The notes: a model not told the origin generated them from the letters alone. Shown: positions 39,695-53,376, counted from the first letter of the stretch. The stretch: DNA of 64,000 nucleotides from Pipra filicauda (GCF_003945595.2 NW_024104421.1:9176001-9240000); one strand, 5' to 3'. Made by a program: numbers and translations.

Positions 39695-42022
39695 CTGGGA
39701 TAGAAAAAATCCTTTTTTTTCTAGTTTCGGTAAAAGTTTCATGACCCGTGAAAATTTGCATGAAATCCAAATCCAGTTACTTTAGTTGCCAGGTTATATA
39801 GAAGTCTGAAGCAGAGTTTGACATGCCATGAAATGGCACGTTTTTCAACCTAGAAGCTGCCACACTAGTGCCTGCCACTGCCTCCACAGAGGATGCTGGG
39901 CAATGCATGGTCTCACGCAGAGCTCTGGCACCAGGTCACTTAGGAAAGCCCTGGCTCATACCTGTCCCACCTCAGCTGTCTCTCTTGTTCCCCCATGGGA
40001 TTGCTTAGAATCAGCTGACTTATGCAATGAATGTTGGCTGAGATCGTTATTGGTAAATCCAGTATTACAGGCCTTTGCATAATATTTCCAGGACCAGACT
40101 TTCTTTCCATCTTCCAAGAAATTTGATAGCTAAAGATTATGACACCTTTGCAGAGTGACTTTTCCGGATCAGTGACCATTCCCTGTGAAGGTTTCATTTG
40201 TCACTACATGTTTACAGTACCTTTGGAAACAATTTCTTCTATCCCCTTTTACCTACATCAGTTTGATATTACCAGTGTTGCTTCCAAGGTCAAATCTATA
40301 GCAGTATTCATTTTAATGAGGATCACTAGTAACCTCTTTAAACAAATGACCTCATAAATGGCAATTTTTGTCAAAGGCATTTGGGGGAGAGCGGTACCAT
40401 AGACACAGACACACACACTCTGCAGCTGGGAAAAAAGGCTCTTCTCAGAACTCTTCTCCATGTATATTTTTTGTAGCCAAAAACTAGAGTGGGAAAGAAA
40501 AAGATAACATCTGAGTTGGGATGACCAAAGTACATAGAGAGAACAATTTAGTCTCTTAAAACAATGCAAGAAGTTAGATTCCAGTAGTAATTCAAGTGAA
40601 GGCAGGAGGTTGGGCCAGATCCAAACATCTATGCAGTCCCAGTGACCCAAGCTATCACATGTGATATACCTCACTTCTTTATTTGCTTGTTTATTCTGAA
40701 GGGCACTTGATGTGATAAAATGTGGACAATGTCCTGTGTTCAGCTGGAGAGAGTTAGGATATTATCTTTCTGGAGCTTCTCCCTGCAGTAATGATGATAC
40801 ACGTTTTGGGGTTAATTTTCTGTTGAATAAGCACGTCAGGTTTTAAGGCACTGGTCCAGACTGTAAACAAGTCAGTCTCTTTGGAGCCTGCTTTGGCAGC
40901 TCTGCTGAGGTTGCTATTTGTATTAAAATATTTGCTAACCTATTCTTCATAAAGCCAGGTATGTTTCCGTGAAAAGGGGAGGCAATGTTGACATCTGTCC
41001 TCTTGCCAGCAGCAAGCATATTACCTTGTTATCTTAGTTAACCCTCCCCCGTGCTGATGCCCTAAATAAGGGACTGCTGAAATTCTAACCCAGGGCTCAT
41101 TACATTTCTGCTCCAAACACAACTCTGTGCAAAAGACAGGAGCAGCTAAGTCTCACCATTCCAGTGGCACTGAGAGCAGAAGAAACCTTACTGCTGAGAG
41201 AAATCAGTGATAGAAAACTCTGGAATGTAAATTTTAGATGAGGTAGATATTTTCATATGTGGCTGACAAGCAATTTAAAGCACTAAGGAGAGTTCAAGAG
41301 GGAGTTAAGTGGTCCATGTAGATACACGGATACTAGAAAAATTTGGATGCATACATAGGATACAGGATAGACAAAGAATGCATCTCATCCCTAAGCTGTT
41401 TGGAGCTGTGACTACATTTTGGTTCTCAGTTTGTATGAAGCTTTCTATAGCGAGTCTGGCCCCAGCTATAATAGATCATTGTAATAGCTCTGCTCATATT
41501 ACGAGGTTGGGGAGCGGAAGGAAAACAATCTAAACAATGTAAGACCACCACAATTACTTCAATTGTTTTTATATCTTACCCATAAAACTGTGGGCACTTT
41601 TCAGACATAGAAAAAGGCATAGACTTGGGTCTTATAGCCTAAAGCTCTAACCCAGTGCCTATTCCTTGCACTTTCAAAACTCCCATTGATGGCATTAGTA
41701 GATCTAGGATAAAATGCAGGAAGGTCAGGATTATTATTTATGTTCCAAGATTAAATGAGGTGTTTGCAAGAAGAAAAAGAACTGGCTTCTGGGGGACAGA
41801 AGGTTGCTGCACCTTTAGTATAAATGTGTAATCTGAAAACATAGGAGGTTTTACCTGGTTGGAGTTTTGATCCTTCCATTTGCCATTGGGTAGAATAGTT
41901 AGTGATAACTTTGCTTTCCTGTTCTTCATTTCTTTGCATTTGATATACAATTCAAAGCATAATGAAGAAAGGTGAGAAATATTCTATGATATGTACACAA
42001 AAAAGTAGTTAATTCATGCACT

Positions 42023-42192
42023 TTATTGTCTGATTTCTAAATTATGGGATATATCTTCAAGTTTTTTTCTTTTAAATAGGTAAGATTTTTCAATGCACTT
42101 GTTGCTGGCCTCATCCTGCTTCCGCCAAAGTGACAGCTTAAAGCTTCTATTCTCTTTAATAGGAGCGATAGAAGATGCATGATGAGCATATT
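42023..42192 (-). CDS. Candidate exon of an unidentified gene
   Basis: An acceptor-like gaatgttccag lies just above 42192 on the minus strand. About 56 codons are open to a TAA at 42023: EYAHHASSIAPIKENRSFKL, then SLWRKQDEASNKCIEKSYLF, then a basic KRKKLEDISHNLE. It is polar and Lys/Ser-rich, like the other candidates. No donor before the stop is convincing. Confidence 0.3.
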
Positions 42193-42210
42193 CTGGAACA
42201 TTCCCCACCA

Positions 42211-42234
42211 AGCATGCTGCTAAGCATGCTGCTG
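42211..42234. repeat. 12-bp tandem duplication
   Basis: AGCATGCTGCTA is followed by AGCATGCTGCTG, one mismatch. Confidence 0.7.
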
Positions 42235-43866
42235 GCTAGATCCTGAAGTGAATTATCAACTGATTAAAATAGATGTGCATTTACTTAGTGTAGCTGGATC
42301 AATTTATATCTGACCCTTTTTTATGGGAATTCCTAGATGGCAGTATTGATATGGCTATGATGGACTAAGTATACAGGCAAAATCAATTTTGTTGGAAGTG
42401 GTGGAATGTTTGTTACTCCAATTGATATCGTTGGAAATTCAAACAAACTTTGGGGCATCTAAAATCCTTTTTCCCATGTCATATCTGAAGGTTGGTCCAT
42501 TTTTCTGAAGGCTTTTTTTTTTTTCTGATGGTATTAGTGGGACTGCTGGGAGATACTATCTTTCTCTGCAAACATAGATATGGGGATTTCTTCAAAATGT
42601 GACTATCTGTTACAGTTTTTTTCTCAGATGTGTGTCTAGTACAGAGCTCCCTCACTTTTTTCACTTATTGCTGCTGTTAATTTCGGCCTTTTTTCTTATC
42701 TCCTTCCTGCTTCTACCCATTCCCATCCATTATGGTTCCCTTTTTGTAATCATCATGCCGAACTCCTATTTAACTTTTTTTTCCCTTATTTGGTGGTATG
42801 AATGGGCTTACTTCACAAAAGACAAAGCACTCCACAGTATCTTTATTATTGTTTTGACATTTTTTCATTCTCATGTAATTATAGGCTGAGTTACTTTGAT
42901 ATGGACCTGGTCCAACATCTGAGTATTTTATTGGTTTGCATACTCTCAGTGTTAAAAATTACTTTTTCCTTTTAAATGACAAGCTTCCCATATATTTTGC
43001 ATCTTTTTTTCATTAGCTTTTCTTGACCGTAGGTCAGGTTAGGTGCTTTGCCATCTCTGCTGCTTCTGTCGTCTCCTAATGTTGACACTGACTTTTACAG
43101 AGGCTGTTGTTCTTATCTTTGAGCTTTCAAGCAAGGTTTGTATGTGAGGTAGTTTTTTTTCTTTCTCTGTCTTCTTTGCTGTCTCTGCTTCTTGTCTTTT
43201 GGTTTGTCTTTAGCTTTTGTCTTTCTGTTTTTTTGGCTCAGATGTTCAGTCACAGAGGCACAGTTATTGTGAGCTGGCTGAGAGAAAACACAAAATGGAG
43301 ATGGTTTTTCTCCCATAATTCAGTTTGATGCAAGAGCTTCCATTATCAGGCTGATTTTGAACCCCACCCTGACTTTTTCAAGCTGAAATTAATCCACCTG
43401 AAATTGCACAGGCAAACTTCTATGTCAGACTACAATATTCCAGGAAAATGTGACTGATACTAGGCAAAATATTTGGGAGATAGAAAGACATTTTAAAAAC
43501 TGGGATGATCTCACTTTTTGGACAATTTCCTGATATTTATTTTAAAGAAATGTCATGACTCAAAACTATCTTGACCGAGAAACTCCAAATTTGGGTTACT
43601 TTGTTGTCCCTGGCAAGGATAGGTGTTTTGGACTCAGCTTGGAAGGCTGTGCTTGTGATGGGTTTATAATTTAAATATCAGTAACAACGTCTACATACAT
43701 TAGAAACACATCAGTTTACTAAATACCACATTCTGGCTTGTGCATTGTTTATAAACCACAGACCCAGCAGCCTTTGTGCTCTTTAACCAGTATGCAGTAC
43801 TACACACTCTTTTGGAAGCACATAGCCAAAGGCTACCAGATGCCTGAACATTTGCTATTATATCCG

Positions 43867-44070
43867 TCAAGCAGGATGTAAGAAGCACTCAGTTTGAAGC
43901 ATCTTCTGATCTCCACAGGAGTTTCTACAGAGTCTGTCAGCTTCTTGGGCATCCTTAGGATTGTGCTGGCTAAGAAGACCCCTCAGTGCTTCTCTGGGCA
44001 TATCCCAAACGTGAGGTCTCAATGAACCCTCCTCCCAGTCTACTGCTTGATTGTGAGTAGCTCTCTGCAT
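43867..44070 (-). CDS. Protein-like open segment, unidentified
   Basis: The minus strand reads MQRATHNQAVDWEEGSLRPH, then VWDMPREALRGLLSQHNPKD and AQEADRLCRNSCGDQKM to a stop. GC content is higher than the surroundings. No splice signals settle its limits, and a repeat-derived origin is possible. Confidence 0.2.
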   Translation of the reverse strand: MQRATHNQAVDWEEGSLRPHVWDMPREALRGLLSQHNPKDAQEADRLCRNSCGDQKMLQTECFLHPA

Positions 44071-47000
44071 TAACTGTGGCTTTTAGGGAAGCACATAGAC
44101 ATTTCTCTTAAGCCCCAGAATGCTGAAATATGAAAGTTCTCTAACCTAGAATTGAGTCCAAGGAAAAAGGGGATTTGAAAGTGCGTATGGATAAAAGGGT
44201 AATTCTGAAATAATGGCATTACTTGAACTGCTCTGTTACTGGTAAATAAACATATGAAAAGTAGAGAATTAGGACAGACTGGGTGTAAACACCATGATAG
44301 AGAAAATTACTTTGTTATGCCTGAATTTTAGTACACTTAAAGACAACTTGGTCTGCCATGGAAGGTCTGCACAACCTCTAAATATTCTGGTTCATGATTT
44401 CTGGAGTCTCAAGTCTGGTTTTTGGGTTGTTCTGCTCTTAATCAAAACTGATGTAGGTCAGGCAAGTACTTTATTAGGGTATTACTATGGCATGTACTAG
44501 GACATCATAAGAGTGAGTTTTGAGTGAGCTGTGATTCCACTGAAACGTGGAGGTGGCAGACTTGGCCTCTAGCTGCAGATGATTGCCAGCAGGGCAAGTC
44601 TGGTCATGGGAGTAGGAAATTCAGCAGAGGCTGCAAAACTCTCCCAAGATGGGCAAATTAGCCCTTACTAAGCTCCTTGCTGGCGCTGTGAGTCAGCTAC
44701 CGGTGTGCAAGCATGGCAGCTTAGGTTAGATAAGTTTATATTGCAAAACCATTCTGTCTGCCACGTAGAGAAATGTTGAAACATTTTGAAATTCTTCTAA
44801 TAGCAGTACCTTTATTCATTATGAGTCTGGGAGGTTGTACCACCTAGTAAAACCAGACTTATTCAGAGTTTAAATAGTCACAGTAATTAATTCAAACTAG
44901 TGCAATCGAATCCATTTCCAAAAAAGGGAGACCACACACCTCCAAGATACCACTTCGAATGCTTCTCTTTTGAACATCCCAGTTGTCAGGGGAAAGTAGT
45001 GAAACTGAAGTGCTTCTTTCTGAAATCCTCTGTAGAGCAGTGCACTGATGAAGTAAAGTTGTTTTGTTGTGAAATGCATGTATTTGGCTATTTTTATCCC
45101 AAGACCTCTGTTCCACTCTGGGGGACTGAAAAACAAATTTATCACATGAGTGAAATGGGCAATGGCTACCTCTTCAATAGGGACCTTGTGTACTCCAGTG
45201 ATTAAATTTGGGACAAGTTGTCCAGGCAAAAGAAAAATGGAGCTAATAAATTTCAGTGCATCTTTTGAAAAGCCCTAACAAGCTTTTATCTGGGGAGGGG
45301 AAATTTTTTGACAGGTTAGGATTTTCTAGACCATAACATTTCCTTTAAAAAGAGCACTTCCTTCAAAATCAGTCTCAACTGTGTTTGCTGTCTGTTTCAA
45401 GCAACATCAGAAACACTTTGGGGATAAAGGATCATTTTCTAGAGAATGCTCTGGTAAAATGAGGGGTCTCTAGCCAAATATGACAATAGTCAACATAGTT
45501 CCTTGTGTACTTCACAGTTAAGTAATCTTATTGAAAGTTCAAAGAATTGGATTAAATTCCTTTTGGATTTCCTGTGATAATCTCAGTTGGATCATCTGCT
45601 CTTACATGTTAGAGTTCAACGATGTCTGAGTCTGTTAAGGAAAAATGACATTTATTAGACACAACTTTCTTTTACGAACCTTCCTCATATGAATGGCACA
45701 GCATATGCTGCTTAAAGGACTGTCTTGCAACTAGTGAGACTTTTGCATAGATAACAAAAAAATACTGTCAGATAGGAAATAATGAACTCCATTAATGCTT
45801 TATCTTAAAAAATTGTGTTGATTTTGGGCTTGGTTTCTCTCTCTCCATGTTTTACAGTCCATTTAATGTATACAGCGATTTTAGTCCTTTGTTAGCAAAG
45901 GTTAAATTGATCCTGCTTTGCATTGTTGCATGACAGGTAGTTTTGTGAACTTGAAGGATCAGAGTCCTTGGATATAGACTTGTATTCCAGGATGTGGTTT
46001 GGGGGTACTGAACATCAATCAAATGGACAAATACTTCTTTTGGGCAGAAAAGTTATTGTTTGGATTTGCTCTTTGTATATTTAGTGACAACTCCCACTAG
46101 TTATTTTTAAGGGCATCTGAACTTTGGGAATGATGCTTATATGTTTGTTTTGTTCAAATCTAAGTGGGCAAATACTAAATGTTTAGCTGATGCAGATCAG
46201 CCTAGCACCACTGATTTACTCAGCTAATTATCTATTCTAGTCTCTGTGAAGTCATTGAAAATTTTACTGTTAATTTTGGAGGACCAGGTTTTGATCTTTA
46301 AAATATTTAAACAATTATATTTAGGAATTGTGACCTTGGTGAGTGCTTTAAATACGTATGATAAAGGAACTAAGCTTGTGATGTGTTGTTCCATGTGGTA
46401 AGAATGCAAAGATTGTTATTTTGTTTGGTTTAGTCTATTTTATTAAAGTACTTGAGGAGAAATACATAAATTGAGTAGTTTAATCTTTCAGTTAAGCAGG
46501 AGTAGTAAGTTCTTTTGGGCTAGATCTTAGTTTCCCTGTTTTTAATGCAGAACTTCTCTTGTAAAGATTAACATGTATGACAGAGGCAAGGTTGCTAATT
46601 CTGTCTATTAACAGATGTGGATTTTGCTTGAGCGAGGTTAAATGTCTGATAGTGATCTATGTCATGACACAAATATAAGTATGGAAGAAAATTTGTGCTG
46701 GCTTCTCTGAAAGAATGCCTTTGCTGATTTTTATAAGCTTCATCCAAAACCCAAAAAGAGAACCCTTCAGTGCCATTAGAGAGAAAGAAGCATTTCCAAG
46801 AAAAAGGAACATTTGAAAATCTGCATTTTCAGCAGTGACTAGTATTGGTTATTTCTCAGTTTCAATGTTCACAAACCGAGAATTCAAAGGAAAATTTGGA
46901 AGACAATCCAAATGAAAAGGGGCCCCAGTTTTCTGCTTTTCAGACTCCTTTTGAAGTACCTCCACCCAGGCAACTATATCTCTAGTCATTTTAGAACTCT

Positions 47001-47854
47001 CAATCTCATTATTCTCTTTTCCTCATCTTTCTCTCTTTTCCTCTTCTCTTTTCTATTAAGGTCAAATCCTGCCTCTCCTGATGCCAATAATAAAACTCCC
47101 ATTGATTTCAACATCAGCAGGAAATATGCAGTTTGTTATTTACCACAACCACCACAATGAATCTCTGGGAAGAATTCATTTATATTCATTCCAACGACGC
47201 CATGAAAAATGGGCTCTTGCTATTTTATCACATCCAAACTGTTGCTCTAACTCTAACATCCTAGCCGTTGCTAACAAGTCAGTGATGATTTGTAAACCAA
47301 CAATTTATGGTAACCACATTCCATCCCCATTATGATGTGTGGTTTGGAAATGGAAAAGTAATCAAGACCTCCTGTTAAGAGACTTTATTTCAGTTGAGGA
47401 TTTCTGTAAATAAAAGCATTTTGAAATGATCATTGCTATATGATTCTAACTCCAAATTGTTCATTTGATCTAGGCCCCATCTACGCTCCAAATTCCTGCC
47501 AGGCTCTATCTGTCAAGAGTGTGACATCTCCAACAGTGGCATGAGCATACTGACAAAACTGTTTTTATCAGTACAAGTATTTTCACTCAACTGGATAGTT
47601 TCACTAGACTGGAACAGCAGTTCCATTTCTTGGAGACAGCTATGTCCATTCCCTGGAATACTTCATAATACTTTATCAGCACACTATAAGGGTACTCTGA
47701 CATAAATAAAGGCCTCCTACTACAGTTACAGTAACAGATGAAGAATTGTAGTCAGACCCATGGTATGTAGTAATGCTCTTGGGAACTAGGAGCCTGCGTA
47801 GTTTGTGCAACATTTTGTCTTGGTTGTAAGGATTGTGGGCTGTCACTATGACTC
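44071..47854. other. Non-coding stretch, nothing recognised
   Basis: Overlapping open frames of 74-110 codons on both strands at 44892-45229 reflect a local shortage of stops, with no splice or family signal. Confidence 0.5.
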
Positions 47855-47905
47855 TAAGGAGGACTTTCCAGCACTTTGATGGGAGACCACCTAGAATTAC
47901 TGGTA
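47855..47905 (+). pseudogene. 5S-rRNA-like fragment
   Basis: The stretch AAGGAGG...CACTTTGATGGGAGACC and ACCTAGAATTACTGGTA follows the 3' half of vertebrate 5S rRNA, including the box C region GATGGGAGACC. The 5' half is not recognisable. It is probably a 5S retropseudogene or the head of an old 5S-derived SINE. Confidence 0.5.
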
Positions 47906-50285
47906 AATAAACTCAAACAAGGGAATTTTGTTCCAGTACTAGGTTCTGGTACCAACTAGGTTGAAAACCTTCTTTTAATCTCTTTTACACTAACACACTA
48001 TGTCCTTCCAGCCCTGTGTAAGAAGCCTAACAGCCTGGCTTTGAGACTAGAGCCATTTAGTTTGGTAACCTGCTGAAAGAGAGATCAATTTAGGCCATCT
48101 AGAAAGTACCCCAATTAATCAGCCCTAACTATTATGTGATATGAGGATTGAGACTACACTAATTAGGAGATAAAGCTCTTTTCCTACCTCTTCCTCTCCA
48201 GCAAAAGTCACTACCTGATTAGGTTACATATCCCAGGACTGAGCACAATTCACTAGGGGTAGGATGCCAGCTGAAAGGGTTTATATGTATGCTCTGATTT
48301 TCTATTGAACAAAAGACTGACTACCAAAAATAACTCTTAGTACTGACTTTTATTTTGTGGCCTAATACTATGAAAAGGATTTGAGCATGTGTGAATCCGC
48401 ATGAGGTGTTCATAAGCTTGTCTGTGTTTTAATAATGGTATGAAAATTAAGAGATATTTTGTTATTAAGTAACTTTCTAAGTAGTTATCTCCATAACATT
48501 AAGGTGAATTACATTTTTTAAAGGAAATTTTACCTCATTTGGTACAACAGACTGAAAGATAAGACACTAATCCTGGCAGGAGAGCTCATTCTCCATGGGA
48601 AACTAAGCACAGGTCCATGATAAAATGGATCCATGGGCTTAACTCTCATTTAATGTGTTCCTTCTCACTCCTAACCCTCTGCTACAAGCACAATGCCTTC
48701 TTGATGATGACAGCACAACTGTTCATGAGTCTGTGTTTCGAACTAGACCTCTGAAATCCGTTTGAGGAAAAGCAGTATGTAAGGGAGAGAACAATAATGG
48801 AAAGTAGTTTCCCAATCTGTCATAGTCATGCTGCCAGGTATGGTGAGTAGCAATGAGTGGTGGAAAGTGGGAGAAGATTTTAGATAGGACTGTCTGACAC
48901 AAGCAGTAGTAGTAGTGCCAAGGGCAAAAGTGTCACCTAAACCAGCTTCAGAAAAGAGCTCCCATATTTCACTAAAGAGATGACTAACATATTGTCCTAC
49001 AAGCCGCTAAATATGAGTTCTGGTGGGCTTTGAAAGGACAAGTTCTACCATGCTACACTCTGCAGCCAGAGGGTCGCTTGAGTGTGATGATAGGGACCAC
49101 TGCAGCCCAGAGTGGTTCATCTCTCTTGAGCAGTATTTGATAATATCTGGTCTCCCCAGTTCTGGAAACAGGTTTAAAAATCTCAAAGTGGCATAACATG
49201 ATTTTATCCCTATCGCTCATTCTTTCCACATAGTCCTTTTGGGGCATGGAATCTGTATCTCTTCTTTCTTTTCACAAATATTTACTCTCCCGGTGTATAT
49301 GCCTTTGGCCTAATATATCATGTTGTTCTTTAATTAGAAAGTTAATGAAAAGGAAGAAAATTGTCAGTATTTGTCCAGCAGCAAGAGTCTATCAGGTTAC
49401 AGGGCAGGATCTCGGCCAAGCACCATGTTTACATTAATGCTGATGCTGCGCTACCACCTTGTGGGCAAAAGGTAAATAGCGCTGAGCTCTTCGACACTCA
49501 GGGGCAGGGTCCGCGTGGAATAAACACGGCACTGGCTGAGAAGGTGACTGGGCAGTCCACTTGATAAGGACAGTAGAGTCTGAATCCTCCAGACTGAGAC
49601 AGTTGGGGATCTGGGCATCCAGCAGAAGTCAAACAGATTGTGAAAATCTGCTGGAGCTCTGAAGCATGATAGCAGGTGAAGGGTACCCTTCAAAGGGATG
49701 TGACAGTTTGGTTCTCCTCTAGGATATAAAAAGAAGCAAGTAGGATGAAATCATGTTCCTATCATACTAGAGTACCAATGCCTTTATATAAGAAACTCTT
49801 CTGATCTGCCTGCTCCTAACCACAAACCTCAGAGCTACTTACAAGTTCCTTGAGTGTCTTCCACCTGCTAACTCATCAGACAAGTCCTGTGGCAGTATAT
49901 TACCTTGGAGTCCCAACACCTCTCTGGTCTTCTCTCCACACGCCAGGATTACAGCAGCTCTCTTGCATTTCAGTGCTGTGCTTCAGGGAAGAATAGAAAT
50001 GAGAGAACCATCTAAAACTTCAGTTATTGAGTATATTATTATTAAGAATATTATTGGCAACCTCTTCATCCCATCAGGATTCAGTGCCCCACCGCACTTA
50101 ACAGATTTCAAGAGAAAAAGCTGAATTCAAAACATTGTCTTCCTTTTCCCTAAAACTGAAGGAATCCCCCTGCATGTCTGAAACTGCACAATTACAAGTA
50201 CTGTCTGATGTGTCTCCTCACACAGGAATACAGAAGGATTTGGAAAACAAGTGTTGCTCTGACATCTCTGTTACAAGCCAAAGAC
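47906..50285. other. Non-coding stretch, nothing recognised
   Basis: No element, exon or RNA gene could be supported between the 5S-like fragment and the CR1 tail. Confidence 0.5.
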
Positions 50286-50422
50286 TTCCCTGGAGTTGTT
50301 CAAGAAACGACTGGACCTGACACTTAGTCCTACTCTTCAGTTGATATGGTGGCCTTTGGTCAAAGGTTGGACTTAATGATCTTGGATGTCTTTTCCAACC
50401 TTAATGATTCTATGACTATGAT
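50286..50422 (+). mobile_element. CR1 LINE 3' end
   Basis: The copy runs from CCTGGAGTTGTTCAAGAAAC through GGTTGGACTTAATGATCTT and TTTTCCAACCTTAATGATTC to a tail of imperfect ATTCTATGA units near 50405-50422. This is the typical plus-orientation end of a CR1 subfamily. Confidence 0.87.
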
Positions 50423-50984
50423 TGGCTGAAGGTAAAAGCTTCTGGGGGACTGAGTTTCCTGCTAGTCAACAGGCTAGAGATCCAGATTTGCACTAATACC
50501 AAATTCTCTCTGTGGTCTGATGTGATGCAAAATCTTACTCAAGGTTTTTACATCCAGAGAACACGTCCAAAAAGCCCAATTAATTTGGCATTACAGAACA
50601 AACCTTTCTCAGTTGCTCTTCTATTAGAGTAGTTCTCTTCATGTGGTAAGTTACATGTCTGCTGGAGTAAGCGCATGAACTTGGGTCTCTAACATGACTA
50701 CAGATTGCCTTAGTGGCAGCAGCATTCTTTCTGCTTTCCTTCTGTCTCACCTCCCCCATCCTCTACATTTTCATAAGACAGTTTGAGCCTTTTTACCAGG
50801 ATTGTCTCTTCCAAGCTCAAGAATGATCCATCCTGACAGACAGGAAGCCAAGGAAAGATGGCAGGAGGCCTGCATAGATGAAACAGGAGCTCCAGACAAA
50901 CCTGAAACATAAAAAAAGAAACATGCGAGAGATGAGTTTAGTTTTAGATCTCCCATAAGGAATATAGACATATTATATCCTACA

Positions 50985-51925
50985 GGATGAGGTTAGGAAA
51001 ACCAAAGTCCAGCTGGAGTTGAATCTGGTGAGGGATGTAAAGGAAAACAGGAAGGGCTTCTACAAGTGTATCTAGAGCAAAAAAATGGGGGAAATGTAGG
51101 CATGCTGCTGAATGGGATCATGAAAAAGACTGAGGAACTCACTGACTTTTTGGCTGGAGAAGTGGAACAACTGGAATCTTAGTGAAATGCAAAATCCTTC
51201 ACCTGAGGTTGATTAGCCCCATGCACCAATGCAGAGTAGGGTGATGCACCAGCTGAGAAGCAGCTTGGCAGAAAAGGCCGGATGGCTAGGGAGAACTGGT
51301 GGACAAAATATTGACTATAAGCCAGGAATCTGCCCTTGAAGCAAAGATGGCCAACAGCACCCTGGGCTGCCTTAGGAAGGCTGTTGCAGGCAGATGGAGA
51401 TAGGTGATCCTTCCTTTCTTCTCATCACTGGTGAACCCACATCTGAAGTGCTGCAGCCACAAGGACAAGGACAGACATACTGGGGCAAGTCTAATGAAGG
51501 AATGTGAAGATTATTTATAGATTGGAGTATGTGACATACAGGAAGATACTGAGAGAGCTGGAACTATTCAGCCTGGGACAGTGAAGACAGTGGGATCTCA
51601 GTAATGTGTATAAGTACCTGATGGGGAGAATAAAGAAGGTAGAGACTCTTCTCATCAATATCCTGGGACAGAGGAAATAGGTACAAAAACAAATATATGA
51701 AATTCTGTTTAAATGTGAAAAGGTTGTTGTTTTTTTTTTAATACTGTGAATGGTCAAACACTAAACCAGGCTGCCCTGAGAGGTTGTGTAGTCTCTGTCC
51801 TTGGAGATATTCAAAGCCTGATTGGACACAATACTGAGCAACATGCTCTAGTTAACCCTGCTCTGAGTAGGGTGTTGGACTACGCCATCTCCAGAGGTCC
51901 CTTCCAAACTCTCTGATTCTGTACA
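50985..51925 (+). mobile_element. CR1 LINE with internal deletion
   Basis: The left part encodes a CR1 ORF2 linker (frame with VQLELNLVRDVKENRKGFY), followed at once by an in-frame TAG. Within about 200 bp the sequence jumps to the CR1 3' region: CCCATGCACCA, GAGAGAGCTGGAACTATTCA, TGTGTATAAGTACCTGA, and GGTCCCTTCCAAACTCTCTG ending in TGATTCTGTA. Most of the reverse transcriptase is absent, so the copy is both truncated and internally deleted. A T-run at about 51729-51739 interrupts it. It lies in the same orientation as the CR1 tail 560 bp upstream. Confidence 0.82.
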
Positions 51926-52208
51926 GTAACATATTCATTATTCCAGACACAGTTCTAACAGGACCAATGCTCCTACATACAACTTCTTGTTCCCTTTTTG
52001 GCAGAGAGAGGAAAAACATTTCTATCTCTTGATTCCACTTTCATGATAACATTCAGACCACAGTTTTTGTGGGACGTGAGTCCTCATGCTCTCTTCAGCA
52101 CTTTTCCCTGCCCTGCTTCTCCTGTTTTCCAAAGAAACTTATTGAAACATCACAGCTCCCCTCAAGCCCCAGCTTCTGTCTTACAAGGACATGGAAAAGA
52201 CCAAAGTC

Positions 52209-52223
52209 TATATATATATATAT
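52209..52223. repeat. Short (TA)n repeat
   Basis: About seven TA units. Confidence 0.85.
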
Positions 52224-53309
52224 CTTTTTGTGTGGCATAAGCACAGGATATACCAAGGGCATGAGGAACAGTAAGTGCACTGCAGGTGCTCTTCCACTCC
52301 AGCTCTGTGTAAGAGCGATCCTTTAATTCAGGATTAGATCACTCACGTCTTATTCTGTCTCAAGCACAGCAAAATTGCTACACAGGACTGATGTGAATCC
52401 AGGACTCTCCCATATTTTCTCACCTACTATCCTTTTGCTTTTCTCTTCCACTGACCAATAGTGTGAAATAACAGAGCTGCTGTGGAGTAACATGTTGTGT
52501 ACTATGGAACTTAGTCTTAATTTCATCTAACAAGATCTTCCTAGTGAATGTTTTTCATGTAATACTGAAAATAACTTCTTTACTGAGGGTGGAAGTCTGG
52601 AAATGTGACAAATTCTGAACCTGTTTCTCTGGAGAGAAATTGCTAGCAGAAGAGTTTGTGATGGTTTTGTAGGAGGAATTCTGAGTAAAACAGTTCTTGG
52701 TGTTTTTTGGTGGTGCCCTCAACTACAGGATTACATTCTTCCTCACTTCTTTGAGAGAGGGTCCTTAAGTAAAAAAATATTTCCTATTGCTCCATGTTTC
52801 CTAAACAAAATAATTTATCTTGCTCTGTCTTGCCCACGAATATAAACAGGATTCCACAATCTCAAAACTGATATATTAGAAAGCAAAAAACCTGAACTTC
52901 CTTTCCTGAATTCTCAGGCGACATAGTACACCATGAAACACAGCCTAAGATAGCTCTTCTGAAACTCTTTTTTAGCAGCTTAGAATACAGAACTAAGCCA
53001 TCAGTAGGAAGCATATGGGCCCTGCAGTCCACTGTAATAAATTTAGTGTTTTCAGCTGTTAGTCAGCACTTAAAGGTTTTGGTAAACTGCTTGAATGTGA
53101 GGAGCAATTTTTAGAAATTAATCAGGAAAGACTTTGTACAGACCATCTTTTCCATTTAAATAGTAAAGAGTGATGTGTTCTCTAGTTCTAAGTATAATGA
53201 CATCATTGCTCCTTTGCTTCGTGTTTTCAGTCCGGTTCCTGGACAAATAGAGATGTCAAGGTAATAGAAAGTCAATTTTCTCCATGAAAATATTTTTTTA
53301 TCTGTCTAC

Positions 53310-53310
<1 letters not shown>

Positions 53311-53376
<66 letters not shown>
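53311..53376. repeat. (TATC)n microsatellite
   Basis: About 16 perfect tetranucleotide units. Interrupted and variant units (TCTG, TACC, TCGA) extend it to about 53300-53396. Confidence 0.95.

Noticed and set aside
44892..45229. Three overlapping open frames of 74-110 codons on both strands
   Set aside because: All frames are open because stops are locally scarce. None has convincing splice sites or a family match.
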